DNA of 64,000 nt from an uncultured Hyphomicrobiales bacterium. Its GTDB lineage: Bacteria; Pseudomonadota; Alphaproteobacteria; Rhizobiales; Ancalomicrobiaceae. Positions 35,036-44,067 of the stretch are shown here, piece by piece (position 1 is the first letter of the stretch; each line of letters opens with the position of its first letter). Where the stretch lies: assembly GCA_903930435.1 (NCBI GenBank), contig CAIYYN010000065.1, forward strand, positions 186,001 to 250,000, written 5' to 3'. Under the pieces are notes generated by a model that was given only the letters and a program-made list of their open reading frames with translations, was not told where the DNA came from and did not search any database. Position numbers and translations under genes: made by a program.

Positions 35036-35566
35036 TCAACCGATTTGCTTGAGGCCCGACCGGAAACGCCTGTGATTATTGACGTAGCCTTCCGCTGATT
35101 TCAGAAGCCGCGCAACGGCGTCGGCATCCAGCGTCCGGATTGCTTTTGCGGGCGAACCGACGATCAGGGAATAATCCGGAAATTCCTTGCCTTCAGTCAC
35201 GAGGGCATTTGCACCGACGATCGAGCCTTTCCCGATCTTGGCCCCATTGAGAAGTGTTGCTCCCATGCCGATCAGGCTGCCATCACCCACCGTACATCCA
35301 TGCAGGATAGCGGAATGTCCCACTGTGACATCAGAACCGATGGTGACGGGCGAGCCCATGTCGCTATGGATCATCGCCAGGTCCTGAATATTTGACCGCT
35401 CACCGACGGTCAGCCACTCGTTATCCCCCCGCAGCACGGCACCGAACCAGACACTTGCGTCAGCCATGAGCCGCACGCGACCGATCACGACGGCGGTCGG
35501 GGCAATCCAATGTTGATCTGCTGCGGGCAGTTCCGGGGCTTCGCCATCGAGTTCATAGAGTGGCAT
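35036..35566 (-). CDS. gamma-carbonic anhydrase family protein
   Basis: The 176-aa protein is a left-handed beta-helix hexapeptide repeat protein of the YrdA/gamma-CA class. Motifs: [41 protein letters not shown], and histidines in [12 protein letters not shown] and [11 protein letters not shown], which would bind the metal. It may hydrate CO2, but many family members have no shown activity. The ATG at 35566 opens the conserved [14 protein letters not shown] start; an ATG five codons upstream is possible. Its stop is next to the hairpin-rich block. Confidence 0.92.
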   Translation of the reverse strand: MPLYELDGEAPELPAADQHWIAPTAVVIGRVRLMADASVWFGAVLRGDNEWLTVGERSNIQDLAMIHSDMGSPVTIGSDVTVGHSAILHGCTVGDGSLIGMGATLLNGAKIGKGSIVGANALVTEGKEFPDYSLIVGSPAKAIRTLDADAVARLLKSAEGYVNNHRRFRSGLKQIG

Positions 35567-35608
35567 GTTGTCGCTTCCCAAACGCTTGGCTGACCACGAG
35601 AAGCCTGA

Positions 35609-35938
35609 TCAGGCAATGGTATCGTTTACCGCGAGAGCAAATTCGATAACGATAATTCCGGAGCAGAGGCTCCATCCGGCTGCGATAGCGGCGCTTGCAG
35701 CCAGCCATCCCAACGGCCTGTTCTCGATCATCCGCCCGCGGATCGCCTGACGCATGATGATGAACGGTCCCGCAAAAACACAGATAAAGGCACAGCTGAT
35801 GCCTTTGAGGATTGTGTCTGCTTCAACGGAAAACTTCGGCGGCTGGTCTGTCAGGAGTTGATAGAGGCTTCCGATAAAGCCTGCGGCGACAAAACCGGCG
35901 GCAGCGGCATAGGCCGCCAATGCGAACTGAAACATCAT
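35609..35938 (-). CDS. small inner-membrane protein of unknown function
   Basis: The 109-aa protein has three or four predicted membrane helices: an N-terminal FALAAYAAAAGFVAAGFIGSL, a central ILKGISCAFICVFAGPFIIM, and a C-terminal LAASAAIAAGWSLCSGIIVI. A conserved-looking RQAIRGRMIENRPLGWL loop joins the last two. I believe it belongs to a small rhizobial membrane family (possibly DUF6949) but cannot confirm. It is 42 bp downstream of nothing on its own strand and upstream of the carbonic anhydrase, possibly co-transcribed with it. Confidence 0.7.
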   Translation of the reverse strand: MMFQFALAAYAAAAGFVAAGFIGSLYQLLTDQPPKFSVEADTILKGISCAFICVFAGPFIIMRQAIRGRMIENRPLGWLAASAAIAAGWSLCSGIIVIEFALAVNDTIA

Positions 35939-36081
35939 GGGAAGTACGCCCCTCGTTAACAACTGGTAAAGTTTTTAGCATGCAGTCGAGCAATTGTCGT
36001 GGTCGTTTGCGTCGGCTGCAAAGAGACTTTAACACTTGGTTAACGATACTGGTCCGCCTGCGAGTCGGCGGGGACAGAGTG

Positions 36082-36091
36082 CCCCCCCCCC
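36082..36091. repeat. poly-C tract of 10 bases
   Basis: A run of ten consecutive C lies 45 bp upstream of the ATG at 36136, inside an upstream in-frame open stretch of the same frame. Homopolymers this long are rare in such DNA and prone to slippage. See findings. Confidence 0.7.
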
Positions 36092-36135
36092 GAGCCAATC
36101 TTTGCGCCTGCGGCGGTTATCTCCGGAACCCAGAC

Positions 36136-36855
36136 ATGGCGTCAAACCTGTCCAAACTTCGAGTCGCCGCGCTGGCCGGAATTTCCGTTCTCACGATCGC
36201 CGCCATGACTGCGTTGCTCGTCTCGGGAATTGGCCTCGAGCGGATCATCGGGACCCCGCCGGAGAGTGGAGCAACACCCGTCACCGTCAGGATCGGCGAG
36301 GACGTGCTGACGGTCGCAGCCGAATTGCTCCGTTTTTCCGACCAACGGAAATCGGGCAGTTATAACCGAATTGAACTGGAACTGTCGTGGCCAGGAATGC
36401 TGCCGCTGGCACCAAATGATCCCGCCCGCAATACGACATCGCGGGATGGACGCCTTGTCTTCATTGCGATCGAACCACGTGAAACGGAATTCGATACCGC
36501 AGATCGCATTGCAACCGTCTATCAACGATTCCTGGCTTCATACCAGACAAGCATGCCTGGCAGCGCGCCGGCTGCTGGCGAACCCGAGGGATTGCTCCGG
36601 CGGGATTTTCTGGCTGGAACATCCTATGAGGGAGACGAACTCTATTTTGAACCGGGGTCGGTTCATCCTTTTGCCGCGCTGTGCTTTCCGCCCGACAAGG
36701 GCAAGCCGCCATTGACGTGCCTGCGCGAGATACGGCTGGGAAAGCATCTGATCGCGACGATCCGCTTTCCCATTTCAGCCTTGGCTACCTGGAGACAGCT
36801 GCGCGACCGAGCGGATGAACTGCTTTCGGACATGTTGGACGGCTCGTCAGGATGA
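36136..36855 (+). CDS. membrane-anchored protein of unknown function
   Basis: The 239-aa protein has one N-terminal membrane helix (LRVAALAGISVLTIAAMTALLVSG, residues ~8-31) and a probably periplasmic remainder. The first soluble part ATPVTVRIGEDVLTVAAELLRF is followed by a region with ELELSWPGMLPL, RLVFIAIEPRET, and a late YFEPGSVHPFAALCFPPDKG. Two cysteines (in ALCFPP and LTCLRE) may form a disulfide. I do not recognise a named family. ATG 36136 is chosen because it opens the anchor; the frame is open back to 35920 across a poly-C tract, so a longer form is possible. It converges with DUF3126. Confidence 0.7.
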   Translation: MASNLSKLRVAALAGISVLTIAAMTALLVSGIGLERIIGTPPESGATPVTVRIGEDVLTVAAELLRFSDQRKSGSYNRIELELSWPGMLPLAPNDPARNTTSRDGRLVFIAIEPRETEFDTADRIATVYQRFLASYQTSMPGSAPAAGEPEGLLRRDFLAGTSYEGDELYFEPGSVHPFAALCFPPDKGKPPLTCLREIRLGKHLIATIRFPISALATWRQLRDRADELLSDMLDGSSG

Positions 36856-36919
36856 GCCGAATCCAACCATTCGCGTGACAGGTGCTGTATCACTTGTGGC
36901 CGGGGAATTGCTCCCCTGA

Positions 36920-37138
36920 TCAGCCGTCGATATCCATTTCCAGAATGGCCATCTGGAAATTCCAGGAGAGTTCGCCGTCCTCATCGTCGCGATAGATCAC
37001 GCCGATAAACTCTTCACCGATAAATACTTCGGCAGAATCGTTCTTCTTGGGGCGCGCGACGATCCGGATCTCCGGCAGTTTGAATTTCAAGCGCATGTAG
37101 GCTTGCAGCTTTGTGATTTCCTGCTTGTCCAAAGTCAT
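36920..37138 (-). CDS. DUF3126 family protein
   Basis: The 72-aa cytosolic protein matches DUF3126 of Alphaproteobacteria: MTLDKQEITKLQAYMRLKF, then IRIVARPKKNDSAEVFIGEE and IGVIYRDDEDGELSWNFQM to the end. The function is unknown. A GGAG lies ahead of the ATG at 37138. It is the conserved downstream neighbour of cysE in Rhizobiales, but here a strong terminator sits between the two, so it has its own promoter or reads through partly. Confidence 0.93.
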   Translation of the reverse strand: MTLDKQEITKLQAYMRLKFKLPEIRIVARPKKNDSAEVFIGEEFIGVIYRDDEDGELSWNFQMAILEMDIDG

Positions 37139-37306
37139 CTCTCCGGGTTCGCGTGGCATGAGCCGATGTGACGGGGCGTGATCGCACATCGAATGCGTTC
37201 GATCACTCCAAGGTTCGCCCGTGGCTATCGCACGAAGTCCCCGACCCGTCAAAGGCCAGAAACCATACACGCACAGGAAACAAATCACCCTTGAACCCGG
37301 ACTCGT

Positions 37307-37336
37307 AAAAAAACCCCGGCAAAAGCGATGCCGGAG
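37307..37336 (-). terminator. intrinsic terminator of cysE
   Basis: On the minus strand a stem CCGGCATCGCTTTTGCCGG (with G+C arms) is followed by a run of seven T. It lies about 45 bp after the cysE stop and before DUF3126. Confidence 0.85.
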
Positions 37337-37378
37337 TTCCACGTCATACAGACCTTGTACTTCAACTTGGACACACAC

Positions 37379-38206
37379 TTATTCAGGAAAATCGGGCAGA
37401 ACATGGTCCATCGCCCGCGACGGCTGATCGCAGTCGGGCGCTTCACCCACAATCCGGGCAGGCACACCTGCTACCGTCATCCGGGGTGGAACCGCCTTCA
37501 GAACGACCGAGCCAGCTGCGACCCTTGAACATTGGCCGATCTCGATATTGCCCAGCACCGTCGCATTGGCACCGACGAGGACGCCACGCCGGATCTTGGG
37601 ATGGCGATCACCCAGTTCCTTGCCGTTACCGCCGAGCGTCACGCCCTGCAGAATCGAAACATCGTCATCAATCACCGACGTTGCGCCGATCACGATTCCG
37701 GTGCCATGGTCAAAGAACACGCCCCGCCCGAGCGGTACTGCCGGGTGGATATCGACCTGGAAAACCTCAGACGTGCGGCTCTGCAGATAGAGGGCGAAAT
37801 CGCGACGCCCCCGACGCCAGAGCCAGTTGGCAAGCCGATGGGTCTGAATGGCGTGGAAGCCCTTGAAATAGAAAATTGGCTCGATGTAGCGATTGCATGC
37901 GGGATCGCGATCATAGACCGCCTGAAGATCAACGCGCAGCACGTCACCCATCTCGGGTTCATCGCGGTAGGCTTCCTCGAACGTCTGCCGGATCAAGGTC
38001 GCCCGGACAGTCGGATGGTCCAGCCGTTCGGCAAGACGATGAACGACAGCGTCTTCCAGACGGTCGTGGTTCAGCACGGTTTCCCAGATGAAACTGGCAA
38101 GCGCCGGCTCCTGAGCGACTGTTTCTTCGGCCTCCGCGCGGACGCGCAGCCATATCGGATCGAACGCAAGCGGCTGAGCCGCCTGATTGTGTGGCTTCTG
38201 TTGCAT
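37379..38206 (-). CDS. cysE: serine O-acetyltransferase
   Basis: The 275-aa enzyme transfers acetyl from acetyl-CoA to L-serine, the first step of cysteine synthesis. The N-terminal helical domain (1-~150) has EEAYRDEPEMGDVLRVDLQA and an RDPACNRYIEPIFYFKGF segment. The C-terminal beta-helix contains DIHPAVPLGRGVFFDHGTG with the active-site histidine, VLGNIEIGQCSRVAAGSVV and the AGVPARIVG ending. The ribosome binding site GGAGG is preceded by a perfect 7-bp hairpin (see 38220-38240). The gene is on the minus strand and divergent from the crotonase gene. Confidence 0.95.
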   Translation of the reverse strand: MQQKPHNQAAQPLAFDPIWLRVRAEAEETVAQEPALASFIWETVLNHDRLEDAVVHRLAERLDHPTVRATLIRQTFEEAYRDEPEMGDVLRVDLQAVYDRDPACNRYIEPIFYFKGFHAIQTHRLANWLWRRGRRDFALYLQSRTSEVFQVDIHPAVPLGRGVFFDHGTGIVIGATSVIDDDVSILQGVTLGGNGKELGDRHPKIRRGVLVGANATVLGNIEIGQCSRVAAGSVVLKAVPPRMTVAGVPARIVGEAPDCDQPSRAMDHVLPDFPE

Positions 38207-38219
38207 GTGACCTCCAAGG

Positions 38220-38240
38220 CCTGAGGTTCAAGGCCTCAGG
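38220..38240 (-). promoter_or_regulatory. hairpin in the cysE leader
   Basis: CCTGAGG and CCTCAGG form a perfect 7-bp stem with a 7-nt loop, 14-34 nt before the cysE ATG and directly ahead of its GGAGG. It could influence access to the ribosome binding site or be a truncated terminator; no known riboswitch is recognised. Confidence 0.35.
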
Positions 38241-38398
38241 TGATAGAATGGTACCATAAGCAGAGGCCCCCGCCCAGATGGGTTCACGCGCAAGTGAGCA
38301 GCCGGGCCTTCTTGCCAAAGGTTCAAATTGACTGGGGGACCCCTACCAGCTCAACTTCATCTCACGCTACGCTCAGCACATTAACCCAAGGCCATCCC

Positions 38399-39193
38399 AT
38401 GACAGCAGCAGATGCGCAAATCCTGATCGAGACCGACGGTCCCATCGGCACCCTGATCTTCAGCAACCCACGCCGTATGAACGCGCTGACGCTCGCGATG
38501 TGGAAATCCATTGGTGCGGCCATCGCAGAGCTCGACTCGAACCCGGATGTACGGGTGATCATCCTGCGCGGCGCTGGGGATCAGGCATTCGTTGCAGGGG
38601 CAGACATCTCGGAATTTGCTGACGTCAGACAGGATGCCGAGAGTTCGCGGCATTACGAAGAGGCGAATGCGGGCGGCTATAGGGCCATCCGGGGCTGCTC
38701 CAAACCGACCATCGCGATGGTAGCCGGTCCCTGCCTTGGCGGCGGCGTCGGCATTGCGCTTGCCTGCGACCTGCGCATTGCGGCAGCCAATTCGATCTTC
38801 GGTATCCCGGCAGCCCGGCTGGGTCTTGGATACCCACCCGACTGCATGGTCGATCTCGTCAGCACCATAGGCGCATCGGCGGCAAAGGATCTCTTCTTCA
38901 CGGCGCGCCGGGTACAGGCTGACGAAGCGCTTCGAATGGGTCTCGTTTCCCAAGTGGTTCCTGTGGATGAGCTGAGTGCGCGCGTCCGCACGCTTGCTCA
39001 ATCGATTGCATCCAATGCGCCGATGACGATCCGCGCCGCCAAGGCCGCCATCGACCGACTGGCGCATGATCCCTCGCCTGAAAGTCTGGTAAAGGCGGCG
39101 GCGCTGACCGACGCCTGTTATGAGAGTATCGACTACGCAGAGGGCCGAACGGCCTTTCTGGAAAAGCGACCGCCTGTTTTCATCGGTCGCTAG
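38399..39193 (+). CDS. enoyl-CoA hydratase/isomerase (crotonase) family protein
   Basis: The 264-aa protein has the crotonase fold. The oxyanion-hole segments AFVAGADISEFADV and GPCLGGGVGIALACDLRI are typical, and ARRVQADEALRMGLVSQVVP closes the core. Where the first catalytic Glu of true hydratases sits, the chain reads FGIPAARLGLGYPP, a variant without that acid, seen in many carnitine racemase-like members, so the reaction is uncertain. The ATG at 38399 is chosen because it matches the family start; the frame is open to 38240 but that part is not family-like. It ends before a 21-bp tandem repeat. Confidence 0.88.
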   Translation: MTAADAQILIETDGPIGTLIFSNPRRMNALTLAMWKSIGAAIAELDSNPDVRVIILRGAGDQAFVAGADISEFADVRQDAESSRHYEEANAGGYRAIRGCSKPTIAMVAGPCLGGGVGIALACDLRIAAANSIFGIPAARLGLGYPPDCMVDLVSTIGASAAKDLFFTARRVQADEALRMGLVSQVVPVDELSARVRTLAQSIASNAPMTIRAAKAAIDRLAHDPSPESLVKAAALTDACYESIDYAEGRTAFLEKRPPVFIGR

Positions 39194-39266
39194 CCCGATT
39201 GAAAACCTCACAATTCAAGAGAAAAAACGATCGCAACTCTCTGAATTAAAGATAAAAACGACTCAA

Positions 39267-39371
39267 GTTGAATCACTTTCTGATGGACTTGAATCAGTTT
39301 GCCAGCCCGTTGAATCATATTCAAATCAGCTTGAATCAGTTTGCGAGCTCGATGAATCAAAATCTCAGGGA
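39267..39371. repeat. five 21-bp tandem repeat units
   Basis: Five imperfect units of exactly 21 bp share the core TTGAATCA (last unit ATGAATCA): 39267-39287, 39288-39308, 39309-39329, 39330-39350 and 39351-39371. Units 2 and 4 are nearly identical. The array lies between two convergent genes and overlaps the last codons of the hydrolase gene. Both strands stay open through it and read as heptads in either direction (see findings). Confidence 0.8.
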
Positions 39372-40123
39372 CGCCGCTCGAGGAACCGGACGACTCCCTC
39401 GATATAGACCTTGTCACCGACCGCCCGCATGTGGTCGCGATCCGGAATTTCAAGCAATTCAGCGCGCGGCAAGAGGGCCGCGAGGTCAGCGCCAGAGCCT
39501 GAAAGATCGTCTTTCGTGCCGATGGCGATCAACGCTGGCATCGTGACTTTGGCAAGGTCTTCGGCGGGAACCTTGCGACGTGACCCACGCATGCAGGCAG
39601 CCAGCGCAAGCCGATCCGCGCGGGTCTGTTCGGCGAAGGCGCGGAAGGTCCGGGCTGAGCCGGTCAAACCTTGCGCGGTCTCGGCTTCCAGTCCTTGCGC
39701 GATATCCTCGGCGTTGATCATGCCCGTGACCATGCCATGGCCAAGCCCACCGAAGGTCACCGAGCGCACACGGTCGGGATGATTGATCGACAGGAACGCA
39801 GAGATTCGCGCACCCATCGAATAGCCCATGATATCAGCCTGCGAGATATCAAGGTGGTCCAGCAGGCGGCGCGCATCTTCGGCCATATAGTCGCGAGGAT
39901 CATAGAGCGCGGACTCATAGAGCTTCTGGCTGTTGCCATGCCCGCGATTATCAATCGCAATGACACGACGTCCTTCCTTGACCAGACGATCCATCCAACC
40001 TGTGTAAAGCCAGTTGACTTCCGAAGTCGATCCAAACCCGTGGATCAGAAGGATCGGCTGCGCCGTCGGGTCTCCGGCTTCACGATAGGCAATGGTCACG
40101 CCGTCAGATTGGAAGGTCTGCAT
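39365..40123 (-). CDS. alpha/beta hydrolase
   Basis: The 252-aa alpha/beta hydrolase begins MQTFQSDGVTIAYREAG and has the oxyanion strand ILLIHGFGSTSEV. The nucleophile elbow reads IMGYSMGARISAF (Gly-x-Ser-x-Gly), the acid is probably in LIAIGTKDDLSG, and the catalytic His in IPDRDHMRAVG. The substrate is unknown. The gene is typically near cysE in Rhizobiales; here it is separated from it by a crotonase gene. Its 3' end runs into the 21-bp repeat array. Confidence 0.9.
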   Translation of the reverse strand: MQTFQSDGVTIAYREAGDPTAQPILLIHGFGSTSEVNWLYTGWMDRLVKEGRRVIAIDNRGHGNSQKLYESALYDPRDYMAEDARRLLDHLDISQADIMGYSMGARISAFLSINHPDRVRSVTFGGLGHGMVTGMINAEDIAQGLEAETAQGLTGSARTFRAFAEQTRADRLALAACMRGSRRKVPAEDLAKVTMPALIAIGTKDDLSGSGADLAALLPRAELLEIPDRDHMRAVGDKVYIEGVVRFLERRP

Positions 40124-40357
40124 GTCATCTCCGTCTTTCAGGTCGGTTCTGACCCAAAGTAACGCCAATCCCGCTGGACGGGCCGGCACCGTTGAAGCCT
40201 ATTTAAAGAAAGGACCGGACGAACGAAAGCAGCAAACTTTAGCTGCTGGCCGGTCGCAAGCACCCTCAATATGCAAATCAATCTGGACAATATCTGGCCG
40301 CCACTTAGGATTTATCGATGATTCCCTGCAACCCAAATAGCTACCGAGTTCAACCCC

Positions 40358-40822
40358 ATGAACACCGAGCAGATAAGGCGGCAGAGGCCCTTCCTCGCGG
40401 TCTATTGCGTCGTTCGTCGAAACGATGAACTGCTCCTGATGCAGCGGCAGAACACGGGCTACGCAGACGGCATGTGGTCGGTCCCGGCGGGTCATGTGGA
40501 CGTTGGTGAAAGCGTGACTGTTGCGGCTAGTCGCGAACTTCGGGAGGAGACCGGTCTGATGATTCCGCCTAACGCATGGAAGCTCGGGGCGACGATGCAC
40601 AGGACGACATCTGACAGGGAGTGTATTGATCTATTTTTCCTGTCGACGGTCGTCTCGGGAATGCCTGTCAACCGAGAACCTGAGAAATGCGTAGATCTTG
40701 CCTTCTACCCATTCAGCGATCTCGCTTCCCCTCTCCTCGATTATGTGGGCATGGCGCTCAAGGCCATGCGCCAAGTGCAGTGGAGAGAGCCGGTCTTTCT
40801 GGAAGTGGGCTGGACCGGTTGA
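40358..40822 (+). CDS. Nudix hydrolase
   Basis: The 154-aa protein shows a complete Nudix box, GHVDVGESVTVAASRELREETGL (GX5EX7REUXEEXGU), preceded by GYADGMWSVPA and followed by beta strands. It should hydrolyse a nucleoside diphosphate linked to another group; which one cannot be said. The gene stands alone, 234 bp from the hydrolase start, and is followed by a zinc-finger gene on the same strand. Confidence 0.9.
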   Translation: MNTEQIRRQRPFLAVYCVVRRNDELLLMQRQNTGYADGMWSVPAGHVDVGESVTVAASRELREETGLMIPPNAWKLGATMHRTTSDRECIDLFFLSTVVSGMPVNREPEKCVDLAFYPFSDLASPLLDYVGMALKAMRQVQWREPVFLEVGWTG

Positions 40823-40945
40823 GATGGCAGGCAAGGCACCCAAACCAGCAACCCTTTCCCGCCGCGCCATTTTCCCCCTACCAAATCATTGCCTGGATCG
40901 GTATGCTCCGGGGCAATCCTATCATTGAAACTGAAGAGGCATTCG

Positions 40946-41209
40946 ATGGCCGACCATGTTGTTCCCCATTTCGCCAATGATCGCGGCCTGAAGAGCATCA
41001 AGATCGGGGCGCATGAATTCATGTGCGTCGGTGCACGTCCGCCCTTCGATCATCCGCATGTCTTCCTCGACATGGGCGGCGATCATGAGAAGGTCTGCCC
41101 CTATTGCTCGACGCTGTACGTTCTCGACCACCATCTAAAGGCAAATGAGTCGGATCCGGCTGACTGCCTCTACCAGCCCTCGGCCAATCCGTCGTCGCAC
41201 GCCGCCTGA
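40946..41209 (+). CDS. zinc-finger protein, NDUFS6-like
   Basis: The 87-aa protein resembles the zinc-finger domain of the complex I subunit NDUFS6 family: CVGARPPFDHPHVFLDMGGD contributes a His ligand, and KVCPYCSTLYVLDHH gives the CxxC and further His. The family is found across Alphaproteobacteria and is thought to bind zinc. The ATG at 40946 has GAAGAGG just upstream. It is 123 bp after the Nudix gene. A role with respiratory complex I is inferred from eukaryotic relatives only. Confidence 0.85.
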   Translation: MADHVVPHFANDRGLKSIKIGAHEFMCVGARPPFDHPHVFLDMGGDHEKVCPYCSTLYVLDHHLKANESDPADCLYQPSANPSSHAA

Positions 41210-41302
41210 CCCCCGACGAACTGCCAATTGAGCAGACGCACGGTTTGGGCTCTCAATGCATCAGGATTATTTGAACTGTGTTGAGAGCGTGGGCGTGGCC
41301 AA

Positions 41303-42493
41303 ATGACACGCAATAACGGACATATCATCGTTGCCGGTGCCGGAATTGGCGGATTGACGGCTGCGCTGACGTTGTCGCGTGCCGGTTTCCAGGTGACGGT
41401 GCTCGAACGTGCCTCCGAGTTGGCAGAGGTTGGCGCAGGGATCCAGCTCTCGCCAAATGCCTCGCGGATCCTGATTGATCAGGATCTCGGGCCTGATCTG
41501 CGGGCACGCGCCGTCTACCCCGATTCCATCCGGATTTTTTCGACGCGTTCCGGCGGCGAAGTCACGTCGCTGCCGCTCGGGGCCAGCATCGCCGCGCGTT
41601 ACGGCGCGCCCTACATGGTCATTCATCGCGCGGATCTTCAGGCAGCCTTGCTGAAGGCAGCCAGATCGAGACCCAATATCGACGTGCGCCTTGGCGTGGC
41701 GATCTCCTCGATCTTTGACACCGGCGAAAGCGTCGAGATTGAAACAGCCGATGGTCGGAATTTCACAGCCGACGCCCTTGTTGGTGCTGACGGGGTCCAT
41801 TCCGCGATTCGCACCGAAGTTCTCGGCTATGGGCCAGCGCGCTATTCGGGCCGCATCGCCTTTCGCGCCACCATCCCGATCGATGCCGTGCCGGATTCCG
41901 TCCGCCGGGTCACATGCGTGTGGATGTCACCCAAGGCCCACCTGGTGCACTATCCGATCAGCGGCGGCGATACGCTGAACCTGATTGCAGTGACCGAGGG
42001 AAAATGGACCGAGGAATCGTGGGCCAGCCCCGCGACGCGGGACGAGATGCTGCAACAATTGGGAGCGGGTCGATCAACCGTCTGGCCAAAGGCGGCGCTG
42101 GAATTGCTCCGCAAGCCCGAAACCTGGACAAAATGGGCGCTCGCTGCTGTCGACCCGCGCTTTGAGTGGTCGCGCGGTCGCATCACGCTGCTTGGTGATG
42201 CCGCTCACGCCATGCTGCCATTCGCGGCTCAGGGCGGAGCGATGGCCATTGAAGACGCCGAAGTTCTCGCCAGCGCGCTGGTCAGCGAACGCGATCTGCC
42301 GTTGGCCTTGAAAGCCTATGAGGCCGCGCGCAAACCACGCGTCAGCGCCGTTGTCGATCTGGCCGCCGCGAACGGTCGCATCTATCACCTGAGCGCGCTC
42401 GCCGCGACATTGCGCGACACGGCGCTCCGGGCCCTGCCCGCCCGATTGACGTTGGCGCGGCAGGACTGGATCTATGCCTGGCGGTCGGCCTAG
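41303..42493 (+). CDS. FAD-dependent monooxygenase
   Basis: The 396-aa protein is a group A flavoprotein hydroxylase of the salicylate or 6-hydroxynicotinate hydroxylase type. The FAD motif HIIVAGAGIGGLTAALTLS opens the chain, DALVGADGVHSAIRTEVLG provides the DG motif, and RITLLGDAAHAMLPFAAQGG is the GD motif. A C-terminal R-rich segment ends the chain. It uses NAD(P)H and O2; the substrate is not evident, as no ring-cleavage gene lies nearby. Confidence 0.92.
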   Translation: MTRNNGHIIVAGAGIGGLTAALTLSRAGFQVTVLERASELAEVGAGIQLSPNASRILIDQDLGPDLRARAVYPDSIRIFSTRSGGEVTSLPLGASIAARYGAPYMVIHRADLQAALLKAARSRPNIDVRLGVAISSIFDTGESVEIETADGRNFTADALVGADGVHSAIRTEVLGYGPARYSGRIAFRATIPIDAVPDSVRRVTCVWMSPKAHLVHYPISGGDTLNLIAVTEGKWTEESWASPATRDEMLQQLGAGRSTVWPKAALELLRKPETWTKWALAAVDPRFEWSRGRITLLGDAAHAMLPFAAQGGAMAIEDAEVLASALVSERDLPLALKAYEAARKPRVSAVVDLAAANGRIYHLSALAATLRDTALRALPARLTLARQDWIYAWRSA

Positions 42494-42582
42494 GGCCAAT
42501 TGCGCCGCAGCCAGCATATCCCCTTGAGACCGCAGCGCGCTTGCGTTACCTAACCTCACACGTCAATCGCGGAGATCTCGGC

Positions 42583-43341
42583 ATGACTGAGGATAGCAGC
42601 ACTCACGAGATCGTCACGGCGGCGATCGTGATCATCGGTGACGAGATCCTGTCCGGGCGAACCAAGGACAAGAACATCGGCTTCATCGCCGATTATCTGA
42701 CCGCGCTCGGCATCGACCTGAAGGAAGTCCGCATTGTCCCGGACGAGGAGCCGGAGATTGTTGCGGCCATCAACGCAGTCCGCGCACGCTATACCTATGT
42801 GTTTACATCCGGCGGCATTGGCCCGACCCACGATGACATCACGGCGGATTCGGTCGCCAAGGCGTTCGGCGTCGGGATTGATCATGACCCGCGCGCCGTC
42901 AAGATTCTCGAAGACCACTATGCGCCACGCGGCATTGAACTGAATGAAGCCCGCCTGCGGATGGCACGCATCCCGTTTGGCGCGGACCTCATCGAGAATG
43001 CCGTCTCCAAGGCACCGGGTTTCCGCATCGGCAATGTGCATGTGATGGCGGGTGTTCCTTCTGTCCTCCAGTCGATGATGGACGCCGTCGCACCGACCCT
43101 CAAAACCGGCACCAAGATGCTGTCGGAGACAATTCCTGCGGGCTTGCCCGAGGGCATTATCGCTGCACCGCTCGGGGCGATCCAGAAAGCCTATCCTGCG
43201 ACAATTATCGGCTCCTACCCCTATCACGACGGGACACGCTATGGCACGAACCTCGTCGTCCGCGCCCGGTCTGCCGAAATGTTGACAGAGGCGGCAAATG
43301 CGGTGCGCGACATGGTCGCGGGATTGACGCCAGCCACCTGA
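42583..43341 (+). CDS. CinA-like molybdopterin-binding domain protein
   Basis: The 252-aa protein corresponds to the molybdopterin-binding (MoaB/MogA-fold) half of competence/damage-inducible protein A. Seen: [36 protein letters not shown] and [25 protein letters not shown], all family hallmarks. The amidase half of CinA is absent. The usual name is competence/damage-inducible protein A-like, but a role in DNA uptake is not implied. It is followed after 77 bp by gpt. Confidence 0.9.
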   Translation: MTEDSSTHEIVTAAIVIIGDEILSGRTKDKNIGFIADYLTALGIDLKEVRIVPDEEPEIVAAINAVRARYTYVFTSGGIGPTHDDITADSVAKAFGVGIDHDPRAVKILEDHYAPRGIELNEARLRMARIPFGADLIENAVSKAPGFRIGNVHVMAGVPSVLQSMMDAVAPTLKTGTKMLSETIPAGLPEGIIAAPLGAIQKAYPATIIGSYPYHDGTRYGTNLVVRARSAEMLTEAANAVRDMVAGLTPAT

Positions 43342-43418
43342 TCCGCTTTTTGAGACCAATCACAGCTTCCCCAATATCCGGACCCTGCGACGACAGGGAC
43401 AGCCAGGACGAGACGCAC

Positions 43419-43925
43419 ATGAGTTCGCCAGCACAGCCCAAGGCCTTTCCCGTTTCCTGGGATCAGTTCCACCGTGATGCGCGCGCGCTGGCGTGGCGTC
43501 TGTCAGGTCAGGGACATTGGGACGCCGTTGTCGCCATCACGCGCGGCGGACTGGTGCCAGCGGCCATCGTTGCGCGCGAACTCGATATCCGCGTCATCGA
43601 GACCGTTGGCGTCGCCTCCTACCATGACTACAAGAATCAGGGCGAGTTACAGGTCCTGAAATCCGTCAACCCGGATCTGATCGCGCTCGGCGGCGGCGAA
43701 GGAGCGGGCATCCTGATCGTTGATGACCTCGTCGATACCGGCAAGACAGCCAAGCTCGTGCGCGACATGATGCCAAGCGCCCATTTTGCCACCGTCTACG
43801 CCAAGCCGATGGGGCGTCCGCTGGTCGATACATTCGTGACGGAAGTCAGTCAGGATACCTGGATCTATTTCCCCTGGGACATGGGCCTCAGCTTCCAGCC
43901 GCCGATCAAGGATGGCGGGGCCTGA
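43419..43925 (+). CDS. gpt: xanthine-guanine phosphoribosyltransferase
   Basis: The 168-aa enzyme salvages guanine and xanthine with PRPP. The PRPP-binding loop is seen in [18 protein letters not shown], with an upstream [18 protein letters not shown] and a C-terminal [11 protein letters not shown] motif typical of the E. coli Gpt type. The start at 43419 fits the family. It is probably in one transcript with the CinA-like gene. Confidence 0.95.
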   Translation: MSSPAQPKAFPVSWDQFHRDARALAWRLSGQGHWDAVVAITRGGLVPAAIVARELDIRVIETVGVASYHDYKNQGELQVLKSVNPDLIALGGGEGAGILIVDDLVDTGKTAKLVRDMMPSAHFATVYAKPMGRPLVDTFVTEVSQDTWIYFPWDMGLSFQPPIKDGGA

Positions 43926-44067
43926 GACAGGCGCACGCACGGACGCGGCGCGTTGATGTGACAGTTCCGATCTTTTTCCGCCTCAGGCGCATATTTGACA
44001 CGGCGCTGTGTTCCAATCGACACCATTAGCAGCTAGACACGTCCGCGGATCACACAAGGAGCGCCAC

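Noticed and set aside
39120..39407. 95-codon plus-strand open frame through the 21-bp repeat
   Set aside because: It is in a different frame from the crotonase gene and has no start context of its own; kept only as a repeat observation.
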